This document shows positions 1 to 10,962 of a stretch of 23,841 bases of DNA, piece after piece. The notes under the pieces are model-generated. The model was not told the origin of the DNA and searched no databases. It saw only the letters and a program-made list of their open reading frames with translations. How positions within the stretch are numbered: the first letter of the stretch is position 1; the number at the start of each line of letters is the position of its first letter. This DNA comes from Larix sibirica. Taxonomy: Eukaryota > Streptophyta > Pinopsida > Pinales > Pinaceae. Position numbers and translations under genes: made by a program. The stretch is from the NCBI GenBank assembly GCA_004151065.3, contig NWUY0300007580.1:1-23841 (forward strand). The letters are read 5' to 3'.

Positions 1-1300
1 TTGGTACAAACATCCAACTACAAACAATGAATAGAAAGAGATTGTCAAAGCTATGATACTTCCTACATCATTCAAAGTAGGAGAAATTGATGGAGACAAT
101 TATTAATAGAGAGGATCTAGATGGTTTACTTGAATGACATCAATAATTATAGAAGAGAGATAAAATGACATGTTCAACATTACGTTATATATTGAGGTGC
201 ACACACGGATTTTTATGTTATTCTTTCAATGAATTTACATATGACAAAATGTATTTTAGTACATGATTCTAACACTATTTCCCCTCAGTGGGCCAAGTTA
301 TATGAAGAATCATAGGCACCTGAGGGTCCCCATTAATAATAAAAATGGTGTTTTTCAACACCACCAACCAAACTTTGGGAAAGATGAATTCCCCTAATAC
401 AAACGTGATTTGATTACTTGTTTTTCATTTCTCCCCTAACTTTACCTTCAAAGAGATCAAATACTTATACCCTAGGTTGCGTTAGACACTAAAATCTATA
501 GTATCATGGATGTGATTATTGTTTACATTCCTACACCTTATGTTATGTTGTTATGGAAGCCTTGGAATTTCTCTTATGTTTACATGTAAACCCTTCTTCC
601 ATGTGGCACACGACTTAAATTCCCTTCATTAACATAGTCATCCCACCCTCATAAATATTTAATAATATCTAATAATCTTTAGTCTATTTTTTAGTAAAAT
701 GATTAAATTAAGTACAAAGAGTTTTGCAATTTAAAAAATATTAATTATTTATATTTTTTTAGATTACAACCATTTAAGCATATGATTAAAGACAACTTGA
801 AGTCTAATATTACTATATTATTTTGGGAAATTCAACAATAATCTTTTCTTAAACATTATTACAATGTTTATTAGTATGTGCCCTTGTGCCAACTTAGACA
901 CAAAATAGTAGCTCATGCCCAAAGTGGCATATCATGGCCTAGATACATAATGGGTCACATACTGACTCCAACAACCCTTTCCACTAATAAGTGCATCCCC
1001 AAAAACAATATTCCCCCTCTTGGAGCCAAAAGAAACTAGAGCCTTCTTATGTCTTGGATTTGCGTGTCTTTCTAGAGACTAGAAAAGAAAGCAACATTCT
1101 TATAAGTTTTTCCATAGTTATATCAATTAACACACTCACAAAAATGATATTTTAGAATTCAATATATATATAAAATGCACCAAATATAGGACTACAAGTT
1201 GTGAAGGTGTTTTCCTCCTCTATACCATAACCTCTTTGCAATGCCTCCTTGTAGAGACTACAAGAATCAATTCATCAAATTTAATCGAAATGCCTAATAT
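1..1300. other. Gene-free AT-rich stretch
   Basis: I see no reading frame of useful length and no recognisable domain in any frame. The only distinct structure is a perfect 14-bp palindrome, GTTTACATGTAAAC, at 578-591. A short AT microsatellite lies near 1,160. The stretch is probably old, decayed repeat DNA, but no family can be named. Confidence 0.5.
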
Positions 1301-1910
1301 CAATTCCATTCATTCTAAATAAAAATTTCATCAACTAATGATCTCACTGTGAATATCTCAAGCAATGGTAGAGATTGGCTAAGAGGTGGAGCAATTGGAT
1401 GGGAAACCTGCTCCAAGGCAATAACTGGTGTAAGGAGGATGGTTGCATCCATAATGTATGAAACAAGGGAGGCTACAACAAGGTGGACATGTGTAGACAT
1501 AGTGTATGCAACATGAGGGCTTGCAGTAAGGAGGACAATTGTAGAGTGGATGGGTGCAACCATAGTCAACAAAGGGGTATAAAACAATATGGAAAGGTGA
1601 AAAAGGTGGGGGGGAGGGGATGGGCGATGATAAACTCCCATGGTCTATAGGATCAAATGAAGAGCCTTATGGGGAGGAAATGGAATGCAAGGGTTGGCAC
1701 AGGGTGGCCAAGGACTGGACACACACTAAACTGTGGGATGTGTGGTGTAGGTGCAATATGGATGAGGAATGGTAGTCATGGTGAATGGAAGAAGAATGAT
1801 GGTTCCTACATACAAATTTATAATTGATGATTAGTACAAAAACATTACAATTAGCAATAATACTAACAAATTTCACATCAAAACTATATTTAACTTGACA
1901 CATGATACCT
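1301..1910. repeat. Purine-rich stretch with imperfect internal repeats
   Basis: The plus strand is rich in A and G and carries loosely repeated phrases such as AAGGAGGATGGTTGCA near 1,433 and AAGGAGGACAATTGTAG near 1,530. A G-run cluster at about 1,605-1,624 has three runs of three or more Gs. The minus-strand ORFs here (1315-1641 and 1667-1903) encode low-complexity S/H/L/T-rich peptides. They look like by-products of composition, not proteins. No transposon family is recognisable. Confidence 0.35.
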
Positions 1911-3990
1911 GGGTATGGGGTGATCTATCAACCCCAAGTGGAGATGGTTGTAGCTTGGTATTTTCAGTGGAAACCTATAGAAACACAACAACATTATAAC
2001 TTATTTCTCCTAAATAACTTGGACATTTGCAAAACAACAAATTGAGGCATTAATATCCATGCAATTCTCACTCAAATACAAAACTAAATCTTATGTAAAA
2101 GAAAACAAGTCAAGCCTACAAGACACATGAAAAACACCATGTGGAAATAAACGCAAGGAAAACACAATGGATAAGGAAAACATAGTTATTGTGTAATTAA
2201 TTAATTTTGTAAGAATTACTTGGGTTAACTGTGGACTCATGCAAATGCACCCCCTTTGTCATGAAGTTTGACTATGTTGATGACCTATGTGTATTATCTT
2301 CTATTTGGTTCCATTTTGGGCCCCCAAAAATGTTGTTTATGCCTCGAAGAGCCCAAAAAGTTCAAGTCCCAAAATTTCCAAATTCGAGATCAGTTGTTAG
2401 ATGGCCTAAGAAAGGGAAATATTCTTGTTCGAACCATTGGGTTCTATGAAATATGATTTCATGATGTTGTTGTTGAAGTCTTTTTCAACTATGGATGTAG
2501 TGTAGAATTTGTCTTTCTTCACATATTCTTGTTATGTTTATGGGTGATGATTAATTTAATATTTTACGATAGAGTTTCTTAACTTTATGGTGATTGGATT
2601 ACTAAAAATGGAGTAGTATAACCATGAAGAAGAGAATAAAAATAAAGTACAAATAAAGAGGTGAACTAGCCACCACTAATGAACATTAATGACCTACAAA
2701 GTTTCATTAAAATGGTGAACTATCTAAGAAATGTTTGTTCATACTTTTCCACATTGTAGACCCTCTTAATGCATTGAATTGTGATTGAGTCTATTTTAGT
2801 TGAGAACATGTGTAGCAAAGATCCATGATTGTTTCCTCCCTCTAGGGTGTGAGGGAGAAATAACTTTAGGTGACATGCATATTTATGTAGAGAGTCACGG
2901 TTGTTCCCTCACCAATGCTACAATCTAATTTTAGTCACTTTTGGGTATTTCATTGGTCCTAACCAATATTATTAGACTTGGACTTAGTAAAGACTCGAAT
3001 GGAATGGGACTTGGCAAGACTCATTGACACATGAAAGACCACAATGTGTAGAAATTCATAAGATTGTCTCATAACATATGATAATACAACATTTGAAAGT
3101 GAATTAAATTTGGTCTGTGGTTGACATTCAATATGTTTTGGGACTTACATAGCCCTATAGGATCTCTATAAAAGCATTAAAGTACAAATTGCTGGCATAG
3201 CCCCATATAATTGATGTGAACTCATTTAGAAACTCATTGGTTGCATAGTTTGTCAAGTATAATTATTGGTGATATTTACCAAAATGTGTAGTAATGCCTT
3301 AAATCTTTGACTATAGTAAACAATCTTAATACATGTTGTAGTTGTTAACCAAAAAGATAATAAACATGTAAAGATGGAAAATACATTTTCAAAAACATAT
3401 TTTTACCTTTAGAAGTACTACATGGGAGTACAATCTTATTTAAGAAAATAAGTTTCGTTTGTACCATTACATATATATATGTCATAAACATGTGTTGGAG
3501 ATAGTTGGTCATCCAACTAGGAACAATGATGTTAGATATCAACATTGGTATCATAAGAACTATCAGAGGTTTATACTATAACAGTCATAGGTGCATAAAT
3601 TTCAAGAAGGCACACTTATATTTGTGCAACTTTGTGTATGCCTTACATGGCATATTAATGCATGAAATAAAATATTCATGTTCAATTAAAGTATCTATAT
3701 TTTGTAATAGGTATAAAAAATGAATACACCGGATCCAGAAGTGAATCATTATTGATAATTTTTCTTCAAAAATATACATTTATTCGCAAAAGCATAAGCC
3801 TGCCAATCTTTTCTAGGCACAAAGAAAGATAGAGAATGCATGCCATATGAAGCATATAACTTATTTATTAATGTAACATTATAATTAAGTATCAAATATG
3901 TCCAAAACAAATATAAGATTGCAAATTTATACTCCAAGAAAAAAGATGATGGATTGATAATTTTTATATAGAGTCTCAATAAATGTATGG
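1911..3990. other. Gene-free stretch
   Basis: Only short ORFs with no recognisable motif occur here, for example 2231-2449 plus and 3345-3554 minus. A 14-bp AT palindrome, ACATATATATATGT, sits at 3469-3482. A GTTCGAACC-like phrase near 2,428 recalls a tRNA B box, but no A box or cloverleaf accompanies it. I see nothing that supports a gene. Confidence 0.45.
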
Positions 3991-5240
3991 TTACACATTT
4001 ATAGAGTTCCAAAAAAATATGGTCTCACCTATAACTTTAATTCAACATTCGGGGGAAAAAGCCACAAAATCGTCTAAATACTCGAGTGTGAGGAGCCTCA
4101 ATGAAATATGTTGCAGCACAATTGCATCAAGTTCTAGAGAAGACATTCCTTGCCACTTAAATGGAGGTGCGTCATCTCGTGCGAGCTACACATGCCCAAA
4201 AAAAAAAAATAGTTACAAATACTTTAAAGTTATGTTTACCAAATATTTGTTAAATGAATAATTAAATACATAAGCAATGAAAATATTAAAAATGTGTCAT
4301 ACTAACCTTGTCCCAGAGACTATCCTAAATATGATCCTTTGTTGAGCCATGAAAATTATACTCATAATGAGAACATAGATGATGAACAAGTAGGATAGAA
4401 CTAGAATGGCCAGCCTAGACAGATGCAACGCATGGTCTAGAATCAACATGGACTAACACTCAGGTACACTTTGTGGTCTAACATCACAAGATGGTGGCTA
4501 TCAACAAGAAGTTGCCACAAAGATGTTATGTTAATAACTAGATTGTGCATTAGTGATGATATTGCAATACTAGTGGCCTGAATCCTTTCTCCAAGCTGAG
4601 GTGGATGGGTAGGCATACATATAGGAGTAGGTGAGCCTCTTAATGGGTTATGCTTAGTGGTTTGTTGATTCTAAGCATAGCCGAGACCAACCCCCTATAA
4701 TTGACCAATGTCAAAATAATTGACATGGATACCTAGAATGAACTTGGCCCATAACTTTCGAAGAAAATACAAGGGCACCTTCCTGTTATTGTAAGGAGGT
4801 TTATCAAATAGCACAAACCATTGATCCATCTAGTGATCTCAGCATGGTTTTCATGTGCACCAATCCATGCAAAGACATCTATTTATGGGATTAGGCACTG
4901 GTTGGTTGGTTCTATGGCCAATCGACAACTAAACAATCTCTCCTTGGTTAAATTTACTCTTCGAACATCTTCCTTACTAATTCCATTTGAGTAGTATTTT
5001 CTCATCTTGGCCCTATTTTAGGATATATTAGATAATTGGGCACGAGCATGGCCATAAAAGAAATGATAGTGTCAAGTGATATGGCCAATCAAATATGGGA
5101 TGGCTCTGTTGTGTTCCTAAGATCCATAGTTAAATTTTGAAGCTCATTTAGACATTGATTAATTCTAGTGTTTGGGTCTTGTGGGGGGTTAGGTTTTGGG
5201 TTTGGATTGAAGTTTTACAACATTGTGGTCGAATAACAAC
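3991..5240 (-). other. Unassigned stretch, possible decayed minus-strand coding DNA
   Basis: On the minus strand, two overlapping frames between roughly 5,200 and 4,560 read as protein-like stretches broken by many stops. Pieces include NQCLNELQNLTMDL, ISKEDVRRVNLTKERLFSC and IGAHENHAEITRWI. The composition looks more like former coding DNA than random sequence, but I do not recognise a family and no frame stays open for long. A decayed transposon gene is the simplest reading, as inference only. The ORF at 3983-4261 plus shows no motif. Confidence 0.2.
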
Positions 5241-6540
5241 TATAATTAACAATAAAAAAATTGAAAATTTCTAAAATTGAAAAATGACATTTTAAATTAA
5301 ATCTCCCTATAAATGAGAGCTTCTCTATGCAAATGGGTTAGTACGAATGATGTTGATGCCCTCTTAATTTTCTTGTGAAGAATGAGCCTAGTTAATGAAT
5401 TTATGTGCTTGCATTGGAAGAGCAAAAAAAATAAATGAGTTTGCCCTGGGTTGAGGGAGATATACACATAGGAACATGCACACCTTCCTAATGCATGCAC
5501 ACTTAGAAACACATACGTGTTTTTTATGCACACACATTGTAAATTTAAAGTATGACATGGTAAATTATAATCCATGCATCATAACTTGCATGGATCTTGG
5601 TGGGGGACACAAATATTTAAACAGGAGTGCATGCATGTTCCTGAAACATGTCCACATTCTTAAAATAATAACGAGCATTTGTTCCTGTTGAATGAAAAGG
5701 GGAAGCAACTTTGTGTTGCCCCCTCAAGTATAAATAAAAGAGCTCACCTAGAGAGCAAACATGATGAATTAAATGATTATTGTGTTGGATGTTATGTGCT
5801 ACCATGTTATAAAGGTCCCTATTGACATCATTAATTCCTAGATCGTATCTTTTTGTTTACTTACTTAATCCACCTAGGATTTCTAGCATGCTATCAGATC
5901 TTAGCTTAGTTCTAGTTCTTGCAAGGTATTTGGAGTCTAATGCATCACATGAATACTATGGAGAGTATTTGCTCCTAAGAATTCAATTTTGTAAAGGAAT
6001 CGACTTATTATTGATAGTCATTATATCCACTTTGGCTTCATAGTTATTGATATCCATTTTGGCTTCCTTGGAGCTAGCTTTTCCTTTCCTTTGGCTCTTA
6101 TTTTTCTTCTTTAAACTACTCAAAAATTTCAAACTTGCTTTCAAGACTTATCATCAATTTAGTTAAAAAGTTATCATCAATATTGTTATACTCAAGAGAG
6201 ACTTGTGATTCCAATTATGAAAAACTTTGCTTCTAATTTATTCACATGCTCATCTACCATAGATGATGTTGTTGAGGATTTCTTCTTTCACTTCGTTGTT
6301 GCACTTTTTTATCTACATCTTGTAGAGGAGAATCTCATAAAAAAAACTCCTCAAAAGAAAAAGAAAAGAGGTCATACTTTGTTTTTATTATTTTTAAGAT
6401 TACAATATACAAAATTAACTCAATGTGAAGTAAATGAACATTTTGACGTGTTACAAACTTTGAGGAGGTCACCTTTATCTCATGTCTTTGATCATCTTTC
6501 TTTGGATTACTTTAAATTGAAGTTTTATTTTCTCTTTATT
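5241..6540. other. Gene-free AT-rich stretch
   Basis: Nothing recognisable is encoded. The longest ORF, 6205-6591 plus (128 codons), gives an F/L/K-rich peptide without motifs and ends inside the repeat that follows, so it is probably a chance frame. A short imperfect duplication sharing TTATTGATA and TTTGGCTTC lies at about 6,007-6,070. Confidence 0.4.
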
Positions 6541-6896
6541 GTTTTGAGATTTTCATATAAAAATTATTTATTTTTAAGGCTACATATGTGATTACGTATC
6601 AATTACAATCAAACTTTTCAAGGCTACATATGTGATTACGTATCAATTACAATCAAACTTTTGAAGTTAAAAAAAAACATTTATTTTCATATAAACAACC
6701 TTAAAATAAACTCTTGACAATCTCTTTTAAAATTTTTATATAAAAATTATTTATTTTCAAAGCCACATATGTGATTACGTATTTTTTTTTTAAGGCCACG
6801 TATGTGATTACGTATCAGTTACAATCAAACTTTTGAAGTTAAAAAAACATTTATTTTTATACAAACAACCTTAAAAAAGCTCATGACAATCTCTTC
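6541..6896. repeat. Compound tandem repeat, 44 bp inside a unit of about 172 bp
   Basis: A 44-bp unit starting AAGGCTACATATGTGATTAC at 6576 recurs at once at 6620. The second copy continues into a tail (GAAGTTAAAA, then ACAACCTTAAAA, then GACAATCTCTT) that ends near 6726. The whole block then recurs: an AAAATTATTTATTTT lead-in near 6,744, a partial core at about 6,762-6,780, and a full core plus tail at 6792-6896. The copies differ by scattered substitutions and A/T-run length changes, so the duplication is not recent. Each core contains CATATG or CGTATG and TACGTA. No coding function is apparent. Confidence 0.85.
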
Positions 6897-7664
6897 AACA
6901 AGAAAAGTTGAATACAAAATGGTTGAAAGAGCCTCAAATAAGCTCGAAAAGCCCAAAACCCAAAATTGCAATAGCTATGACGCTAGCAACTACGATATTT
7001 CCTACTCCATTTTTGATAACCGAGAAAGAAATAACAGAGTGGTCAATTTCGTATCATTTAATTTCATAAGAAACAAATGAAACCACCAAACAAGTTCTAA
7101 AACAATTCTTAATTATTCAACATACACCAAAACCCAAGCATCGAGCCCAACAAGTACCTAATACACATGGAATATTCATTTTTATTGCAAGCTGTGTTGG
7201 ACCGTCTTCAGACGGTATTACGAGATGCATGTACAAGAAGGACAAAATATCAAATTAGTAACTGTTAAAGACAAAATATAAATTATTAACTGTTCATATT
7301 ATTTATTGAAGGCCGTCCCCGTGAAGTATGATCTAACACATTCCAAGACAAGATAAATAAATTGACTTCACCAATTATTTTGTTAAATATATCGACTTCA
7401 CCAAATTATTTTGTTTTTTTCGATGGGAAAGAATAATGCCCGTCAATGTAAAGAAGTTTTTATTAAAATCCTGAAAACATATAGTACATGTTCTTGCGAG
7501 CCCCGAAGAATCTTCCCATAAAATTAAATGAATAAATTCTCTCGATCTGTGTAACATATTGACCTCGAACAAATTATATCCAAAACGTCAGCTTCACATT
7601 GACGTGGAACTAAAGAATGATTACATAAAGAATGAATAAATACGATCGCCCACGTTGCTTCCCG
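6897..7664. other. 3' flank of the PAO gene with two short tandem duplications
   Basis: This is the region downstream of the minus-strand PAO gene. It has two degenerate tandem duplications: GACAAAATAT... at 7241-7266 and 7270-7294, and GACTTCACCAA... at 7361-7384 and 7391-7415. A small dyad, ACCGTCT-TC-AGACGGT, lies at about 7201-7216. The proximal part, up to around 7,440, probably contains the PAO 3' untranslated region. The plus ORF at 6883-7080 has no recognisable domain. Confidence 0.45.
7459..7464 (-). promoter_or_regulatory. Candidate poly(A) signal of the PAO gene
   Basis: Read on the minus strand this is AATAAA, within TTTTAATAAAAAC, about 200 nt after the predicted PAO stop. Plant poly(A) signals are loose, so this is only the best-looking hexamer downstream. 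Confidence 0.3.
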
Positions 7665-10600
7665 TCAACTCACAGACAACTCACCATGAGCCTGCAATCG
7701 GCAATAACGTAAAAATGGCAACATTGTTTCTGCAAATGGAAACAAAACACACTGAAATAATTTTGTTTATGCAATTGAGTGAACTTACCAGTACCAGGCT
7801 GTGGCTTTCGCCAACTGACATATGATCTTGTAATTGTTCTTGTTTTTGTTTGAATGTACGTCGATGGAAGGACGAACATAAACCATTTTCCTCGTGCAAT
7901 TTCTTGTTCTTCTTCATGTTTTCTAGCAACATATTTGCTGTGTCTACACCTGTGCACAATTTTAAAGCAACTTAAATGATATACTCATCATGTCTAAAAA
8001 GAATCAAATATTATCACTCAAGCAAAAGCAGCACAGACCTGAAAGGTAGCCACCATGTACATATCCATTGTATTTCTCGCTCGTATGTTCTCCCGTAAAG
8101 TAAACGGGACCTACCGGTGCCTGCACTCAATAACCATTTCATGTTTGGCTTCAATTTGATACAGATCTTTGGAGGAATTACATAGAAACCTGCTCGTTCT
8201 CAGCCTGTAACGTAAAAGTATTAAATGATACACAATAAGTTGCATATTTACCCTTATGTCTTGGAAGTGCTTCTTGTCAACAAAATTTGGATAATTACTG
8301 TAGCTTCCTCTTTGAAACGGGTTGCTCCACCATTTTGGAACCAGAATTTCCTCTGCTTCAGGAATGCTATCACCGAACATTATTCTGAGCACCGCCATTG
8401 CTTCTGCTTTAGTCACCTCGTCGCCCAATTCCTCTACCCGCTTCGATTCCTCGTCTGTGACTGTTACAACCAGGATGTTCGATCCTGGATATGCGTTTTC
8501 CATGTGCTGCACCAGAAATAATAATTTTGTACTCAGTATCCTGGTAATAATATTATTATGTTGTGAACGCGTTTTCTGTACAGGAAAACTATTCAAATGA
8601 CGATAGTACCCACCTGCCAGAAAGTGTAATATCCACGTTTTTGGTGAGCATAGAGAAAGAATTCTGTTCCATCTCCCGTGGGCCAGAACTTACTGGGAAA
8701 TTTCATGAATATCTTCGTGTAAGTTCTAATATCGCAGTTGAAGAAAGTTTTTATTTTCCAATCCTGCAAACCAATATTGAATCCGATTCTTTGTTAAAAA
8801 TAATAATTATATAGATAGTTGTTTGCTTTTCTATATGGTTGCTTTTTTATGCTTAAATGATGCCTAAAGTCAGAAAGATATAAGGTGTGTTTTGATTGAT
8901 TTTATGGGCATTATTTCAAATTCAAAATAAATAATTACAAAGAAATCAATTAGCTGATTTATAAAAAATTGGATTAGTGGTAGCTGATGTATGAATAGCT
9001 TTAATTTATAAAAAACTGGATAAGAACTTTGGTTGCGTGAGCTTATCTGGATTGCTAATTCCCTCCATCCAACTGGCATGGAGCAACAATCCCTCCATCC
9101 AACAGGCATGGAACAAGGTCAACTTTTGACTTTGCTCCATGTCCTTTAAATAAAGAGAATCAACAATCCAGATAAAGATGGCCTATATGAATAACTAACC
9201 GTTCATGACACCAATTAGTTTAGCTTAAAGAAAACAAGTGATAAAAGTAATTGAAACATAGAAAACCAATGGAAAACAAATAACAGATCCTTGACACTTT
9301 AACTTGTGCCTTATCACTATTCACCAGCATAACTTAGCTGTAAAAATGTATATAAAGACACAATCAAGATTCTCTTTAATTTTCAATATGAATTTCAAAA
9401 ATAAAAAAGAGAAAGCGTTTATAGATAGAGTGAAGTGATGTGTGTTTACAGGCAGAGGAGGATTAAAATTGATCAGATCACTTTGAAGGACTCCCAGACT
9501 AACAGACGCAATAACATATTTGCCATTGTAAACTGAGCCATCTTCTGTCTTGATAGTAACGCCATGATTCGTATATTGTATTTCTCTGGCCACCTGAAAC
9601 ATTGAAAGTGAAAGTGATATTCGTCAGAATACAGCTCGACAGTCTTTAAAGTGAGAAGACTGGATGATCTGTAGTCCACAGAATAGCTTTTACCTTGTTC
9701 AATTTTAGCCGGTCATCCATCACATGTCCACTGACAGAATTATATTGGAGAAATTCTTCCGCCAGTTTACGGACGATATATTCGTAACCTCGATCGTCAG
9801 CAACCATGAATTCCCGTTCCCCAAATTCGATGAAAGTCGGGATGGGCTCTACTTCTGCATTCATATGAGTAATTAATAATAATCAGTAAGATCAGAGTAA
9901 CGATTGCAATGTATATTATGTAAAGTACCAAAACAAAGATTATGGAAAGCATACCTGCCATCTCAAAATCATACAAAATATAATCTATTGCCAATTCCAA
10001 TGGCGTTGTTGGAACGCTGAAGCAGTTATATAAACATAAAACTGCGTTAGATGAGGCTGCGAATTCAATAAAAAATATATTAATTCTTAGATCAGGCTCT
10101 GAATACTTACAATTCGTGAGATTTCAATTCTTCCAATGGCGAAACGGAATTTGCCACTGTCCTCCCATCGACCGTGGTGGAAGCAGCTTCAATGGCCGAT
10201 GCACGATTAGCAGAATCCACTGCCAAATCATATGAACCCGATGCAACAGATCCAGGGATTCGAGCACCGCTGTCATACATGCACAGCCTTCAATTAAATC
10301 AAACCAAATGACTGCTTATAAGACTAGTGCTCAAAGGCCGGAGACATAGAGAAAAGTAATTACTTGGGTTAATACCTTGTGTCATATATGTTGAATGCCG
10401 CATTGCTATAATCAGAATAGCAGGTGCGGAGACTGTGCTTGTTGGCAAGTTCCCAGATGGGATTCGTGTTGTTACCCCCAACGCCGGCTACCCAACCTGC
10501 GCCACTCTCTACTGTAAGTCCAGCGAACTGACGCTTCATCAGCCGCCCGCCGATTCGATCTGCGGCTTCCAGAATGATAAAATCTTCGACTCCATTGTCT

Positions 10601-10797
10601 GCTAGAACCTTAGCAGCCATTATCCCTACAACCCAAGTTACACATGACAGAAAAAGAAAAGAGATGATCAAATTCCAGGAACAGACAAAGTAAACACAAT
10701 ATTATCCCTCTCCCTCAAATTCAGCAAGTTGAATTTCGTTACCTGAAATGCCTGCGCCGACTATAATGACACTGTAAGAGGAAGTTGAAGAATCCAT
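7665..10797 (-). CDS. PAO1: Polyamine oxidase, AtPAO1-like, 11 exons
   Basis: FAD-dependent amine oxidase that oxidises polyamines; Arabidopsis PAO1 back-converts spermine-type substrates in the cytosol. Exons (minus strand): 10743-10797, 10376-10625, 10111-10269, 9955-10016, 9694-9854, 9450-9593, 8614-8763, 8252-8506, 8039-8120, 7789-7949, 7665-7691. All introns are GT-AG with matching phases, giving about 501 residues, the usual family length. Visible motifs are the dinucleotide fold GAGISG (14-19) with acidic E38 in [17 protein letters not shown] (58-63); YTKIFMKF, whose K294 aligns with the conserved flavin-site lysine of amine oxidases; the WW pair (386-387); and [18 protein letters not shown] near the C terminus (FAD binding). 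There is no signal peptide or peroxisomal tail, which suggests the cytosol. The ATG begins [16 protein letters not shown], as expected for the family. No stop or frameshift interrupts exons 1-10. The last exon is uncertain: a 3' site at 7730 would end the frame at 7670, and read-through would end it at 7681. The acceptor used here gives a 97-nt intron, like its neighbours, rather than 59 nt. Confidence 0.93.
8764..9449 (-). other. PAO intron 6, enlarged by repeat DNA
   Basis: This intron is 686 nt, while the other PAO introns span 89-131 nt. It has a clean GT donor at 9449-9448 and an AG acceptor at 8765-8764, and both flanking exons are in phase 0. The extra length is AT-rich. It includes a direct repeat of ATTTATAAAAAATTGGAT (about 8957 and 9003) and the foldback element listed separately. 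Removing the 133-bp foldback alone does not bring it to normal size, so more than one insertion or duplication is likely. Confidence 0.85.
9043..9175. mobile_element. Foldback / MITE-like element in PAO intron 6
   Basis: The ends are an exact 12-bp inverted pair, TTATCTGGATTG at 9043-9054 and its complement at 9164-9175. Similarity extends to about 22 bp with four mismatches. A nested exact pair follows, CATGGAGCAA at 9077-9086 with TTGCTCCATG at 9132-9141, and the centre is GTCAA-CTT-TTGAC at 9118-9130. Inside the left arm a 30-bp unit (CCCTCCATCCAACTGGCATG) is tandemly duplicated at 9061-9090 and 9091-9118. There is no coding capacity. The structure fits a small non-autonomous DNA element, but I see no convincing target-site duplication, so the family is open. 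Confidence 0.55.
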
Positions 10798-10885
10798 ATG
10801 CGCTTCACCGATTGTTTAGGATTGGGATCCAAAGATAGCAATGAATGAATGAAAGAATGAAGAGAAGCCTGTGTCTGTGTCTGTG

Positions 10886-10893
10886 TATTATAG
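10886..10893 (-). promoter_or_regulatory. TATA-like box of the PAO gene
   Basis: The minus strand reads CTATAATA, about 90 nt upstream of the PAO start codon, followed by a CA-rich leader (ACACAGACACAGACACAGG). The distance would give a short 5' UTR of about 60 nt. It lies 34 bp downstream of the double G-box palindrome. The assignment rests on position and sequence only. Confidence 0.5.
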
Positions 10894-10927
10894 ACCAAAT
10901 TTCGTCTTCATGTCAACGCTCGCTCAA

Positions 10928-10962
10928 CTCAATCACCCACGTGAGACACGTGGGTGATTGAG
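10928..10962. promoter_or_regulatory. Perfect palindrome carrying two G-boxes upstream of PAO
   Basis: The arms CTCAATCACCCACGTG (10928-10943) and CACGTGGGTGATTGAG (10947-10962) are exact reverse complements separated by AGA. Each arm contains the G-box core CACGTG (10938-10943 and 10947-10952), with centres 9 bp apart. The G-box is a known plant binding site for bZIP factors (ABRE/GBF type) and bHLH factors (PIF/MYC type). The element is about 130 bp upstream of the PAO ATG and just upstream of the TATA-like box, as expected for a proximal promoter element. Which factors bind, and whether it gives abscisic acid, stress or light control, is not shown by the sequence. Confidence 0.75.

Noticed and set aside
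1605-1624. G-quadruplex from the G-run cluster
   Set aside because: Only three clear G runs of three or more; a fourth nearby run is too short to claim it.
1315-1641. 108-codon minus ORF as a gene
   Set aside because: Low-complexity peptide mirrored from purine-rich imperfect repeats; no domain.
2420-2450. GTTCGAACC phrase suggesting a tRNA B box
   Set aside because: No A box at the right distance and no acceptor, D or anticodon stems; it is only a short palindromic phrase.
5150-5215. GGGTTAGGTTTTGGGTTTGG as interstitial telomere repeat
   Set aside because: Only loosely like TTTAGGG and too short and irregular to be telomeric.
6205-6591. 128-codon plus ORF as a gene
   Set aside because: F/L/K-rich, no motif, no neighbouring support, and it runs into a tandem repeat.
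8225-8814. Plus-strand ORFs within the PAO locus as antisense genes
   Set aside because: They are antisense shadows of PAO exons 7 and 8, whose minus-strand reading matches the family throughout.
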